DNA of 7,956 bases, taken from positions 1-7,956 of the forward strand of contig SLLU01000020.1 in NCBI GenBank assembly GCA_007133925.1. Direction: 5' to 3'. Below the pieces are notes generated by a model. That model saw nothing but the letters and a program-made list of their open reading frames with translations, had not been told where the DNA came from and did not search any database. This stretch comes from Candidatus Halarchaeoplasma halalkaliphilum (GTDB taxonomy: Archaea; Thermoplasmatota; Thermoplasmata; Halarchaeoplasmatales; Halarchaeoplasmataceae). Made by a program: the position numbers and the translations under genes. Shown here piece after piece: positions 1-6,320 of the stretch (position 1 is the first letter of the stretch; each line of letters starts with the position of its first letter).

Positions 1-921
1 AAAAGGAAGAGAAACAAGTTCCTGCTTCCTAAGAACATACACTGGGAGAAGATAGAGGTACTGCAAAATTACCTTCGAGGCACCGATATCACATTGGAGA
101 TGGTGGATTACCATGAGGAGAAGGGCACGGTAAATAAGGAGGATTTCCAGTTCAAAGTGGATGATTCCACCCTTGGGTTCTACGTTGAATCACCCAACTT
201 TTTCGGTGTTTTCGAGGATGAGATGCAATTTTTCAGGGATATGAAGGAGGAACACAAGCTAGTCTCAGTGGCAGGTGTGCATCCTCTGGCACTCACTCTC
301 ATGGAACCCCCGAGTTCATGGGATGCGGACATAGTTGTTGGGGATAGTCAGCCCCTTGGTATCCCCCCATCATTTGGTGGTCCTTCTGTGGGTATATTCG
401 CCTGTTCGTCCAAACATCTACGAAGGATGCCTGGCCGTATGATAGGCGAGACCGAGGATATGGATGGGAATATTGCCTACTGCATGACCCTGCAGACAAG
501 GGAACAGCACATACGAAGGGAACGGGCCACGTCCAATATATGCACGAACCAGGCACTGATGTCCCTGGCTTCGGCGATATACACCTTCACCCTTGGAGGA
601 AAGGGTCTTGAAAAACTGGCTCGACACAATTTCCAAAAAGCCCATGAGGTTGCAAAGGCAATAGACGACATACCCGGAGTTGATGCCCCCCTGTTCTCGG
701 GAGAATTCTTCAACGAATTCGTGATATCTCTACCGGGGGAGATACATGGCGATCTTGCCGAACTGTCAAGAGGACGCGATCTACTTCCCGGGATTGAGTT
801 AGGACGGGGAACCCATAGATTCCCTGAGTTGCCCCCTTCCCTGCTGACCACGGTAACGGAGACCTGCGGTGATGATGATATCGACAAACTTGTATCCGTG
901 CTCAAAGAGGTGGTCAAGTGA
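1..921 (+). CDS. gcvPA: Glycine dehydrogenase (decarboxylating) subunit 1, 5'-truncated by window edge
   Basis: This is the N-terminal-type half of the PLP-dependent P-protein of the glycine cleavage system. With GcvPB it decarboxylates glycine and passes the aminomethyl group to lipoylated GcvH in the cytoplasm. The frame is open from base 1, so the first ATG in view (94) is internal. About 306 residues are visible against the usual ~440-450 of the split archaeal/bacterial subunit, so roughly the first third lies outside the window. Family signatures are clear: an ADIVVGDSQPLGIP stretch followed by SFGGPSVG, then RRMPGRMIGET, then LQTREQHIRRERATSNICTNQAL. The reading frame ends in TGA at 919-921, overlapping the GTG start of gcvPB by 4 bases, which suggests translational coupling. 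gcvT and gcvH are not in view. The family call is very secure; the true start cannot be seen. Confidence 0.96.
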   Translation, partial: KRKRNKFLLPKNIHWEKIEVLQNYLRGTDITLEMVDYHEEKGTVNKEDFQFKVDDSTLGFYVESPNFFGVFEDEMQFFRDMKEEHKLVSVAGVHPLALTLMEPPSSWDADIVVGDSQPLGIPPSFGGPSVGIFACSSKHLRRMPGRMIGETEDMDGNIAYCMTLQTREQHIRRERATSNICTNQALMSLASAIYTFTLGGKGLEKLARHNFQKAHEVAKAIDDIPGVDAPLFSGEFFNEFVISLPGEIHGDLAELSRGRDLLPGIELGRGTHRFPELPPSLLTTVTETCGDDDIDKLVSVLKEVVK

Positions 922-2351
922 GTATGGAATTCAGGCAGGCCAGGTACCCCAGACATCTCCTCATGGAAGAGCATGCGGTGGAGAGGGATATAGAAGACAA
1001 CCCGCTACCGGAAAGCATTGCAAGGAAAAGAGCGCCCCGCATTCCGGACGTCCCGGAGTACGAAGTCGCCAGACATTTCACAAGATTATCGCAGATGAAC
1101 TACGGTGTGGATACGGGTTTTTACCCCCTGGGTTCGTGTACAATGAAGTACAACCCCAAATTCAGCGAACTTCTGGGAAAGGATCCCAAAGCCACGGGAC
1201 TTCATCCCTATCAACCGGAAGATCAAATACAGGGTGCTCTTGAGATAATTTATGAGTTGCAAAACATGCTGTCCGAAATAGGGGGCATGGCCGATGTGAC
1301 CCTTCAGCCAGCCGCCGGGGCCCATGGAGAGATGACCGGGCTTATGATAGTACACCAGTATCATTCGAACAATGGTGACGAACGCAACGAGGTGATACTG
1401 CCGGACACTTCCCACGGCACAAATCCCGCCAGTGCTGCCATGATGGGTTACAAAACCATAGAGATACCTTCAAAAGATGGCTGTGTGGACCTGAAAGCCC
1501 TTGAACAGGCGGTGGGAGATAAAACAGCGGCCTTCATGCTCACGAACCCCAATACACTGGGTATCTTCGAGGAGGACGTTCTTCAAGTGGCGGATACGGT
1601 ACACGACGCCGGAGGATTGCTTTATTACGACGGTGCCAACCTGAACGCCATCATGGGTAAGACCAGCCCAGGTGATATGAACTTTGACATAATGCATTTC
1701 AACCTTCACAAGACCTTCAGCACACCCCACGGCGGCGGTGGTCCTGGGTCCGGTCCGGTGGGGGTGACAGAGGAGTTGAAAAGTTACCTGCCTGTACCAA
1801 TGGTCCGGAAGAGTGGCGAACGGTACTACCTGGATCATTCTCTGGAAAACACCATAGGGCGTGTGAAAGGATTTTACGGTAACTGGCTCGTTTTACTGAA
1901 AACCTATGCTTACATAAAATCCAAGGGCAAGGACGGTTTGACAGAGGCCGCGGAAAGGGCGGTACTCAACAGCAACTACCTTCGAAAATTGCTGGAGGGA
2001 CATCTCGAACTCCCATACGGGTCCCTCAGAAAACACGAGTTCGTGCTCTCCGGTAAGGGTTTGAAGGAACGGGGGCTGAGGACAATGGATATGGCCAAGA
2101 GATTGCTGGACTACGGTTATCATTCGCCCACGGTATATTTCCCGTTGATAGTTGACGAGGCGTTGATGATAGAGCCCACGGAGACCGAAAGGAAGGAAAC
2201 CTTGGATGGCTTCGCGGATGCCATTAAAAGCATACTTGAAGAGGACCCGGAAGTGGTCCGGAGCGCACCTCACAACACCTCAGTCAGGAGGGTTGACGAC
2301 GCCAAGGCTGCCAAGGATCCCGTGCTCAGTTACATGATGAGGGGAAAATGA
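918..2351 (+). CDS. gcvPB: Glycine dehydrogenase (decarboxylating) subunit 2
   Basis: This is the PLP-binding half of the split glycine cleavage P-protein, forming the active enzyme with GcvPA. It is 477 residues long, normal for the family. The Schiff-base lysine is Lys265 in the motif HFNLHKTFSTPHGGGGPG. Other family stretches are GFYPLGSCTMKYNPK near residue 67, LQPAAGAHGE near 128, and DTSHGTNPASA near 162. The start is ambiguous. GTG at 918 overlaps the gcvPA stop, and an in-frame ATG lies at 924. The Shine-Dalgarno-like GAGGTGG at 907-913 is 4 bases from the GTG and 10 from the ATG. The reading frame is intact, with no missing key residue. The 3' end overlaps the next gene by ATGA, continuing the coupled arrangement. 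Identity is very secure; the start is uncertain by two codons. Confidence 0.97.
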   Translation: MSMEFRQARYPRHLLMEEHAVERDIEDNPLPESIARKRAPRIPDVPEYEVARHFTRLSQMNYGVDTGFYPLGSCTMKYNPKFSELLGKDPKATGLHPYQPEDQIQGALEIIYELQNMLSEIGGMADVTLQPAAGAHGEMTGLMIVHQYHSNNGDERNEVILPDTSHGTNPASAAMMGYKTIEIPSKDGCVDLKALEQAVGDKTAAFMLTNPNTLGIFEEDVLQVADTVHDAGGLLYYDGANLNAIMGKTSPGDMNFDIMHFNLHKTFSTPHGGGGPGSGPVGVTEELKSYLPVPMVRKSGERYYLDHSLENTIGRVKGFYGNWLVLLKTYAYIKSKGKDGLTEAAERAVLNSNYLRKLLEGHLELPYGSLRKHEFVLSGKGLKERGLRTMDMAKRLLDYGYHSPTVYFPLIVDEALMIEPTETERKETLDGFADAIKSILEEDPEVVRSAPHNTSVRRVDDAKAAKDPVLSYMMRGK

Positions 2352-3013
2352 AGAGAAACTTACCAGTATTCGCGATCTACGGTGGCAAGAACACCGGTAA
2401 GACCTCCTTGGCTGTGTCCATAATAGATGAGCTGACCAAAAGGGGGTACTCCATAGCATCCGTTAAACATACCCGGGGGGAGCACAGTGTTGATCGTGAG
2501 GAGACGGATACGTGGAAACACCAGGACGCAGGGGCAAAGGCGGTGGCATTTTCAACCCCGTCCGATACCGCTTTTTACATCAAATCCGGTATGGATTTAA
2601 ACGAGATATTGGAGATACTATCGCTTGTAAGCGATCCGGATATGGTGATAGTGGAAGGTATGAAGGATGAGAATCTGCCCGGTACGGATGTGTCCCATGC
2701 CGAGGTATCAGAGATACTCGACCAGCTAGTTGAGACCATAGAGCTCTACAGGATCGAAAAAGAACTTGCGGGTTCGGATTGCGGTATGTGCGGCTACCCT
2801 GATTGTAACACCATGGCCCGGGAAAAATATGATGGTAAAGATTTGCACTGCACCGTTGAGAGCGATGTGGCACTCGATATACAGGGTAAAAGGATACAAC
2901 TGGGACCTTTTCCGTCAGAGATGTTAAAAGGGGCAATCACGGGTATGCTGGGCACCCTTAAGGGAGTTGAATCTTTGGAGAATGTAGTGATCAGGCTGAA
3001 TTCGGAGGAATGA
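2348..3013 (+). CDS. MobB-like P-loop GTPase fused to a C-terminal 4Fe-4S domain
   Basis: This 221-residue protein has three parts. Residues 1-~125 match MobB of molybdopterin guanine dinucleotide synthesis: a Walker A GGKNTGKTS at 12-20, KHTRGE at 40-45, the ETDTWKHQDAGA segment at 52-63, and a Walker B-like DMVIVEG at 98-104. Next comes a cysteine cluster, C145-x2-C148-x4-C153-x14-C168, like the small 4Fe-4S domain seen in RnfB and the corrinoid acetyl-CoA synthase subunit. The C-terminal ~50 residues end in a GMLGTLKGVESL segment. From memory, similar P-loop/Fe-S/C-terminal architectures occur in other archaea; this should be checked. Bacterial MobB is ~170 residues and lacks the cluster. 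MobB binds GTP and assists MobA, but a true role in molybdenum or tungsten cofactor assembly is inferred here, because no other cofactor gene is in view. The start overlaps the gcvPB stop (ATGA), preceded by GAGGGG at 2339-2344. Confidence 0.83.
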   Translation: MKRNLPVFAIYGGKNTGKTSLAVSIIDELTKRGYSIASVKHTRGEHSVDREETDTWKHQDAGAKAVAFSTPSDTAFYIKSGMDLNEILEILSLVSDPDMVIVEGMKDENLPGTDVSHAEVSEILDQLVETIELYRIEKELAGSDCGMCGYPDCNTMAREKYDGKDLHCTVESDVALDIQGKRIQLGPFPSEMLKGAITGMLGTLKGVESLENVVIRLNSEE

Positions 3014-3015
3014 GA

Positions 3016-3489
3016 ATGGAGATACTATGGGCGGATATACCGGAACCTTTGAGGTCCAGGGATTTGTTTAATAAGATCGAGCAGTACCGGGAGAGAATGG
3101 GCATTTTTGTACAGGTATTCGATCCATGTATGGTACTCAACGACGAACATCTGCAGTGGGCCTTCACCAAGGCCAAGGAATGCTTTGAACACAATACTAG
3201 CCTGGCAGATTCTCTCGAGATCGAGGTGCTTTTATGGGCCTCTGGGGAGAAACAGATAAAGGATGCCCTTGTCAAGATGGGTCTCCCGGACTTTTCCAAG
3301 GAAGCTGTGGTACTGATTGAGAAAGATGCGGATAGTTTCCTTGATCATATGGGTTGGAATGAAAAAAAAGAAGATATTGTTCCTTCCAAAGAAAAGCTAT
3401 CCCGACTCGGGATCACCAAGGCGGAGATAGACCTGGTCGATGATCCTTACGAGTTGATATTCGAGAAGATGGCAACTTCAAGATTGTAA
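3016..3489 (+). CDS. cgi121: KEOPS complex subunit Cgi121
   Basis: Cgi121 is the small KEOPS subunit that contacts the kinase Bud32 and helps recruit tRNA for N6-threonylcarbamoyladenosine (t6A37) synthesis in the cytoplasm. This protein is 157 residues, typical for archaeal Cgi121. The diagnostic stretch is HLQWAFTKAKECF followed by SLEIEVLLWASGEKQIKDAL; the WASGEKQI core matches the family pattern (R/Y)ASGxRQI. A C-terminal helix YELIFEKMA also fits. I prefer ATG 3016 over the in-frame ATG 3010. The Shine-Dalgarno GGAGG at 3004-3008 is 7 bases from 3016 but only 1 base from 3010, and the product then begins MEILWAD. If 3010 is used, it overlaps the preceding stop as ATGA. The gene closes the coupled gcvP run and converges on fbp. 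A KEOPS gene behind glycine cleavage genes is not an obvious functional pairing. Confidence 0.88.
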   Translation: MEILWADIPEPLRSRDLFNKIEQYRERMGIFVQVFDPCMVLNDEHLQWAFTKAKECFEHNTSLADSLEIEVLLWASGEKQIKDALVKMGLPDFSKEAVVLIEKDADSFLDHMGWNEKKEDIVPSKEKLSRLGITKAEIDLVDDPYELIFEKMATSRL

Positions 3490-3510
3490 AATAAAAGAAA
3501 GAGAAGGGTG
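3490..3510 (-). terminator. T-rich tract downstream of fbp (possible terminator)
   Basis: Read on the minus strand just past the fbp stop codon, the gap contains a pyrimidine-rich run (CTCTTTCTTTTATTTTAC) typical of archaeal oligo-T termination. A weak inverted repeat, GTAAAA at 3486-3491 against TTTTAC at 3511-3516, brackets the gap. On the plus strand only a short TTTT follows cgi121, so any terminator for that operon is weaker. The call rests on composition and on convergent placement. Confidence 0.4.
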
Positions 3511-3515
3511 TTTTA

Positions 3516-4619
3516 CTAGTCAACCGGTTCGAACCTACCTTTCAGGTTCTTCATGACGCCGGGAAGGGTGGTGTATTCCATGTCCTCCAGGGGCAGTCTA
3601 TGGGGTTCGAAGGGACCGTGTCTTCGCATGTAATCCGCTATCTTCGCGGATTCCCATCTTACGGGATCGTAAGCGGGATCATCGAACATATCCGCAGCCT
3701 GGCCCATCTTCCCATCCTTTACTTGGAATCCCAAAGCCACTACTCGCGGAGGTCCGTCGAACCTTGTGCATACGGCGTTTTTCACACCTACGGGCATGAT
3801 AGGGCCGTTGTGACTTCCTCTCATCCAACCGGATACCAGGAAGGGATGAGAGAAGGGTTCCAGAACCTCTCCGAAGGCTGGTAGTCCCGATTGGGACCTA
3901 ACCAGTGCAACAGGGTCGTCCTTACCAACGTACTCCCCGGCGATCTGATAGAGTTTTTCCGTACTGACCACGGCCACAGGTTCGTCCTTGGGCAGTTTGT
4001 CTCCCTTTGGGAAGATTCTCTTGATAACGAATCTACTCTTAGCACCTATCAGTGCCAGTATATCGTAGATCTCAGCCGGTGTTTCCATCATCACCTTTGT
4101 TGATTCTTTAATGTCCCATATCTCGAATTTGAAGCCGTTGTGAATAGACGGGTCTATCACAAGACCGGCGGTGTTGAACGGGTCTGCAAACATCTTGAAT
4201 ATGGGTAGATTGAATGCACCGGGCTCTGTTTTATCCATGAGGAAGGCCACAACGGGTTCGGCCTTTCTGGGTGTGAATTCCATCTCAGCTATACCTGGGC
4301 CCATACCCTTTATGTTCCCTGAGAATGCATCCGAAAGCATGTCCTGTCCTGCACCGTAAAGGCCCAATTCTTCCGCTTTCTTTGTTGCCTTTGTGAATGT
4401 ATCCCAAGCAAGTGAATGGACCTCTTCAGAATTCTCACCCTTTCTGTGGGTCATCAGCAGTTCGAGGTCGTCACCGCAGTGGGTCACATGAAAATCTTCT
4501 AAAACATCGCTTTTTTTTAAGCTTTCCTGGGCCACCTTTATCAATTCAGGATGCACGTCTGCATGCCCTGGGAATCCGCCCACGTCAGCTTTTATTATGC
4601 TGAAGGTTATTTTGCTCAT
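3516..4619 (-). CDS. fbp: Fructose-1,6-bisphosphate aldolase/phosphatase (class V FBPase)
   Basis: This is the bifunctional enzyme of archaeal gluconeogenesis. It condenses dihydroxyacetone phosphate with glyceraldehyde 3-phosphate and then dephosphorylates the bound fructose 1,6-bisphosphate to fructose 6-phosphate, in the cytoplasm with Mg2+. The 367-residue length is right for the family. The N-terminus KADVGGFPGH supplies likely metal/phosphatase residues Asp12 and His19, with Asp50-Asp51 in HCGDDLELL, Gln92, and Asp129-Lys130 in FLMDKTEPGAFNLP. The aldolase Schiff-base segment is GEYVGKDDPVALVRSQSG, with Tyr230 and Lys233 matching Tyr229/Lys232 of characterised enzymes and Tyr349 matching Tyr348 (numbering from memory, shifted by one). 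All expected residues are present, so both activities should be intact. There is no clear Shine-Dalgarno; translation starts at the ATG complementary to 4617-4619. Upstream lies a dyad-rich promoter, then dut on the same strand. Confidence 0.96.
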   Translation of the reverse strand: MSKITFSIIKADVGGFPGHADVHPELIKVAQESLKKSDVLEDFHVTHCGDDLELLMTHRKGENSEEVHSLAWDTFTKATKKAEELGLYGAGQDMLSDAFSGNIKGMGPGIAEMEFTPRKAEPVVAFLMDKTEPGAFNLPIFKMFADPFNTAGLVIDPSIHNGFKFEIWDIKESTKVMMETPAEIYDILALIGAKSRFVIKRIFPKGDKLPKDEPVAVVSTEKLYQIAGEYVGKDDPVALVRSQSGLPAFGEVLEPFSHPFLVSGWMRGSHNGPIMPVGVKNAVCTRFDGPPRVVALGFQVKDGKMGQAADMFDDPAYDPVRWESAKIADYMRRHGPFEPHRLPLEDMEYTTLPGVMKNLKGRFEPVD

Positions 4620-4628
4620 TTTTATCCC

Positions 4629-4656
4629 GTGATTATCACATTATGACAAGTCACAT
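4629..4656. promoter_or_regulatory. Palindrome/direct-repeat cluster upstream of fbp (candidate operator)
   Basis: Two short dyads lie between dut and fbp: GTGAT-T-ATCAC at 4629-4639 and TGAC-AA-GTCA at 4644-4653. In addition, TCACAT occurs twice, at 4636-4641 and 4651-4656, exactly 15 bases apart. The cluster sits between a TATA-like stretch and the fbp start, where an archaeal repressor would block transcription. Binding is inferred; no regulator gene is in view. Confidence 0.4.
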
Positions 4657-4662
4657 AAAAAA
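4653..4662 (-). promoter_or_regulatory. TATA-like element upstream of fbp, overlapping an oligo-T run
   Basis: On the minus strand this reads TTTTTTATGT. As a TATA box it would place transcription start near 4630 and give fbp a leader of about 10 bases. The T6 run (4657-4662) also lies just past the dut stop codon and could instead act as an archaeal terminator for dut. The sequence does not decide between the two. Confidence 0.3.
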
Positions 4663-4669
4663 CTATCGT

Positions 4670-5134
4670 TCACAACTTGATCCCTTTCTGTCCCTGATAG
4701 TGACCTGAACGCACTTCGTATGTTTTATCTGCGCAATCACCTAGCATAAGGAAGGCGATCTGAGCGAAGGTATCACCGATGGGCATTTCGATATCCTGAT
4801 GTGTATTGAATGCACTCAACGTTAGATTACCATTGAAACCCGCATCGATCATACCAAAGGATGCAAGAACCCCCTTCCTGGCCCAGCTCGTTCGTATCCA
4901 GATCTGCCCTGCTATATTGCCTGGGAATTCGAAGTACTCTTCTGTGGATACCGCAAACCAAGTTCCCTTTGGAATTATGATCTCACCCTCTTTTATTGGT
5001 TCCCCTCCGGAAATAGATATCTCAGCTACGGAAACATCGTAGCCATTTGGCGTCAAGTTTTTTTCCCTGAATCCATGGATCACCAATTCTTTTGTCTTCA
5101 TTAGCTGTATTATCTGTCCGTCGGAAAGTATCAT
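4670..5134 (-). CDS. dut: dUTP diphosphatase, archaeal Dcd-fold type
   Basis: This 154-residue trimeric-fold protein belongs to the dCTP deaminase/dUTPase superfamily. It hydrolyses dUTP to dUMP and pyrophosphate, keeping uracil out of DNA and supplying dUMP. Family motifs are LTPNGYDVSVAEI (27-39), IRTSWARKGV (80-89), GMIDAGFNGNLTLSAFN (94-110), FAQIAF (123-128) and GHYQGQKG (144-151). In dCTP deaminases, including the bifunctional form, the motif after DxGxxG is IxLE with a catalytic Glu. Here that position is Ser107 (LTLSAFN), as in the short Pyrococcus-type dUTPases I recall (LTLMLYN), so deaminase activity is unlikely and many pipelines would mislabel this gene. Asp97 is the probable catalytic/binding aspartate. 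The start is well supported by the Shine-Dalgarno AGAGGTA at 5141-5147 (minus strand), 6 bases from the ATG. It lies upstream of fbp on the same strand with a 50-base gap. Confidence 0.88.
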   Translation of the reverse strand: MILSDGQIIQLMKTKELVIHGFREKNLTPNGYDVSVAEISISGGEPIKEGEIIIPKGTWFAVSTEEYFEFPGNIAGQIWIRTSWARKGVLASFGMIDAGFNGNLTLSAFNTHQDIEMPIGDTFAQIAFLMLGDCADKTYEVRSGHYQGQKGIKL

Positions 5135-5172
5135 GTATATTACCTCTGTTGTGCGATCTGAGTACGTCTATC

Positions 5173-5192
5173 CTCTATTTATGCTTTATAGC
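5173..5192 (-). promoter_or_regulatory. Probable TATA region for dut
   Basis: The minus strand reads AGCTATAAAGCATAAATAGA, with two overlapping TATA-like cores (TATAAAG and CATAAATA). The downstream one would place transcription start near 5152, leaving a short leader that carries the AGAGGTA ribosome site. The match is by position and composition. Confidence 0.42.
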
Positions 5193-5217
5193 TGTAAAAT
5201 CACCTCTATCAAAATCT

Positions 5218-5226
5218 AGTTATTAT
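5218..5226 (+). promoter_or_regulatory. TATA-like element for the EamA permease
   Basis: The sequence AGTTATTAT is centred about 26 bases before ATG 5248, the spacing expected for leaderless archaeal transcription. This agrees with the lack of any Shine-Dalgarno before that start. The match is weak, and the A/T-rich block at 5175-5191 could also serve this strand with a leader. Confidence 0.3.
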
Positions 5227-5247
5227 GGATAGCAACTCACGGTATCC

Positions 5248-6165
5248 ATGGAAAAACATGGAACCCCTCTCACCATGGAACCCAGGAACCTATCTCTACT
5301 GATATTTTCCATGGCTCTGTGGGGTCTTTCATTTCCCGCAATCAAAGTGGCCCTTGCAGTGGTGGACCCATTGACCCTGGGTTTGATCCGGGTACTTTTC
5401 GGAACGGTCCCACTTTTGATTTTCGTAGTCATAAAAAAAGGATGGATTCCCACCTTCGCACCCTTGCGGAATGACCCTCTTCCTTTTGTCGGTATAGCGT
5501 TGACCCAGTTTTTTTTACCCTTATCAGCTCAGAACATAGGGATGGGGATGATGGACCCGGCAACGGCGGCATCACTAAGTTCCATCATACAAGCAACTTC
5601 ACCCATATTCTCCATAGTCCTATCCAGCATGTACCTGGGGGAATATATCGGAAAGATCAAGGGTATGGGAACCGGTTTGGCCCTGACGGGTACCCTTTTG
5701 TTGGTAACACGGGGTGGCATAGTTCTGGGCGGTGCCACACTCACCGGAAATCTGCTCTTACTTTCCAGCGCAGTTTTTTATGCCATATCCGGGGTTTTGA
5801 CAAAGAAAGCACTTTCCAAGTACGACCCCATCCTTATCATCACCCTGGCCCTGGTGGTATCCTCATTTTTATTCATCCCTGCCGCATTGATAACAGAGCC
5901 AATAACTCAACTAAGGTTTGTGTCCTGGGACATATGGCTGCTGATGTTCTTCCTTGGATTTGTTTGCAATGGGATAGCACTTCTCATATGGTATGTGGTT
6001 ATGATAGATAGTCAACTATCCAAGGTAGTTCTATTTTCATACTTGATACCTCTGTTCGGAACCATATTTTCTTTTATATTCTTAGGAGAGGTGATATTTC
6101 TTCAGACAATCCTGGCCGGTTTTATAATCATATCCGGTGTTACATTGGCCCAGTACGGTCAATGA
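5248..6165 (+). CDS. EamA/DMT-superfamily membrane permease
   Basis: This 305-residue integral membrane protein is of the drug/metabolite transporter type. It has about ten hydrophobic helices arranged as two EamA repeats, roughly residues 15-155 and 167-302. Typical cues are ALWGLSFPAIKVAL in helix 1, the helix-ending LGE at 130-132 and again at 279-281, and the SPIFSIVLSSMYLGE and SYLIPLFGTIFSFIFLGE segments that mirror each other. The two halves correspond to an internal duplication known for the family. The substrate cannot be read from the sequence; relatives export amino acids, metabolites or drugs. There is no Shine-Dalgarno. ATG 5248 is preferred because of a TATA-like element at leaderless distance; in-frame ATG 5275 (MEPRNLSLLIF) is an alternative that keeps all helices. 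It diverges from dut, and its stop lies 3 bases from the stop of the opposing mini-gene. Confidence 0.88.
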   Translation: MEKHGTPLTMEPRNLSLLIFSMALWGLSFPAIKVALAVVDPLTLGLIRVLFGTVPLLIFVVIKKGWIPTFAPLRNDPLPFVGIALTQFFLPLSAQNIGMGMMDPATAASLSSIIQATSPIFSIVLSSMYLGEYIGKIKGMGTGLALTGTLLLVTRGGIVLGGATLTGNLLLLSSAVFYAISGVLTKKALSKYDPILIITLALVVSSFLFIPAALITEPITQLRFVSWDIWLLMFFLGFVCNGIALLIWYVVMIDSQLSKVVLFSYLIPLFGTIFSFIFLGEVIFLQTILAGFIIISGVTLAQYGQ

Positions 6166-6168
6166 TAC

Positions 6169-6261
6169 TCAACAGCAATCCGAATTTCCGCAGAAAGGGC
6201 ATATCCAACACCCCTCCGTTCTTTGAATTCCGTTTCCGCATTCGGGGCAACCTTCATCCAT
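6169..6261 (-). CDS. Stand-alone zinc-ribbon mini-protein (30 residues)
   Basis: This is a 30-codon frame with seven cysteines. It starts MDEGCPECGNG, and the cysteines are Cys5, Cys8, Cys18, Cys21, Cys24, Cys29 and Cys30. The pattern is CPxCG, then EGCWICPFCG, then SDCC at the end. The spacing strongly recalls the C-terminal zinc ribbon of adenosylcobalamin-dependent (class II) ribonucleotide reductases (CPxCG...EGCxxCxxCGxSxC), here without the enzyme. The minus-strand sequence TTTATACT at 6284-6291 is centred about 26 bases before ATG 6261, pointing to a leaderless transcript and fixing the start. Without that cue, the frame is open further upstream and GTG 6300 would give 43 residues. It follows glycerate kinase by 59 bases on the same strand. 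The function is unknown; metal binding is inferred from the cysteines. Confidence 0.68.
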   Translation of the reverse strand: MDEGCPECGNGIQRTEGCWICPFCGNSDCC

Positions 6262-6283
6262 ATTTACCCTTACGTTATACCCC

Positions 6284-6291
6284 AGTATAAA
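6284..6291 (-). promoter_or_regulatory. TATA box of the zinc-ribbon mini-gene
   Basis: The minus-strand octamer TTTATACT is close to the archaeal TATA consensus. Its centre is about 26.5 bases before the A of the mini-gene ATG, as expected for a leaderless message. The upstream BRE position is not a strong match. Confidence 0.5.
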
Positions 6292-6320
6292 CGTGAACAC
6301 GAGGGGTGGCCGAAAGTGGG

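Noticed and set aside
477..974. A long open frame on the minus strand opposite gcvPA/gcvPB (165 codons)
   Set aside because: It is antisense to a strongly conserved glycine dehydrogenase frame, its product is low-complexity Ser/Arg/Pro-rich, and it has no ribosome site or family motif.
3486..3516. GTAAAA/TTTTAC inverted repeat as a hairpin terminator
   Set aside because: The arms are six A/T-rich pairs around a 19-base loop, too weak alone. The T-rich tract on the minus strand is the better termination cue.
3600..4603. Several plus-strand open frames opposite fbp
   Set aside because: They are shadows of the well-conserved aldolase/phosphatase frame, with no recognisable domains or starts.
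4670..5134. Annotation as dCTP deaminase (dcd)
   Set aside because: The catalytic glutamate position is serine and the overall pattern fits the short archaeal dUTPases.
5199..5207. A near-perfect Shine-Dalgarno (AGAGGTGAT) on the minus strand upstream of dut
   Set aside because: No start codon follows at a usable distance. The GTG inside it opens a frame of only five codons, and dut has its own ribosome site at 5141-5147.
5248..5280. ATGGAA repeated three times at the permease start
   Set aside because: The spacing is irregular (11 and 16 bases) and only two copies are in frame. This looks like chance use of Met-Glu codons and not a repeat element.
6298..6300. GTG start giving a 43-residue zinc-ribbon protein
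   Set aside because: It lies upstream of the likely TATA box and has no ribosome site. The 13 extra residues carry no family signal, although the frame is open.
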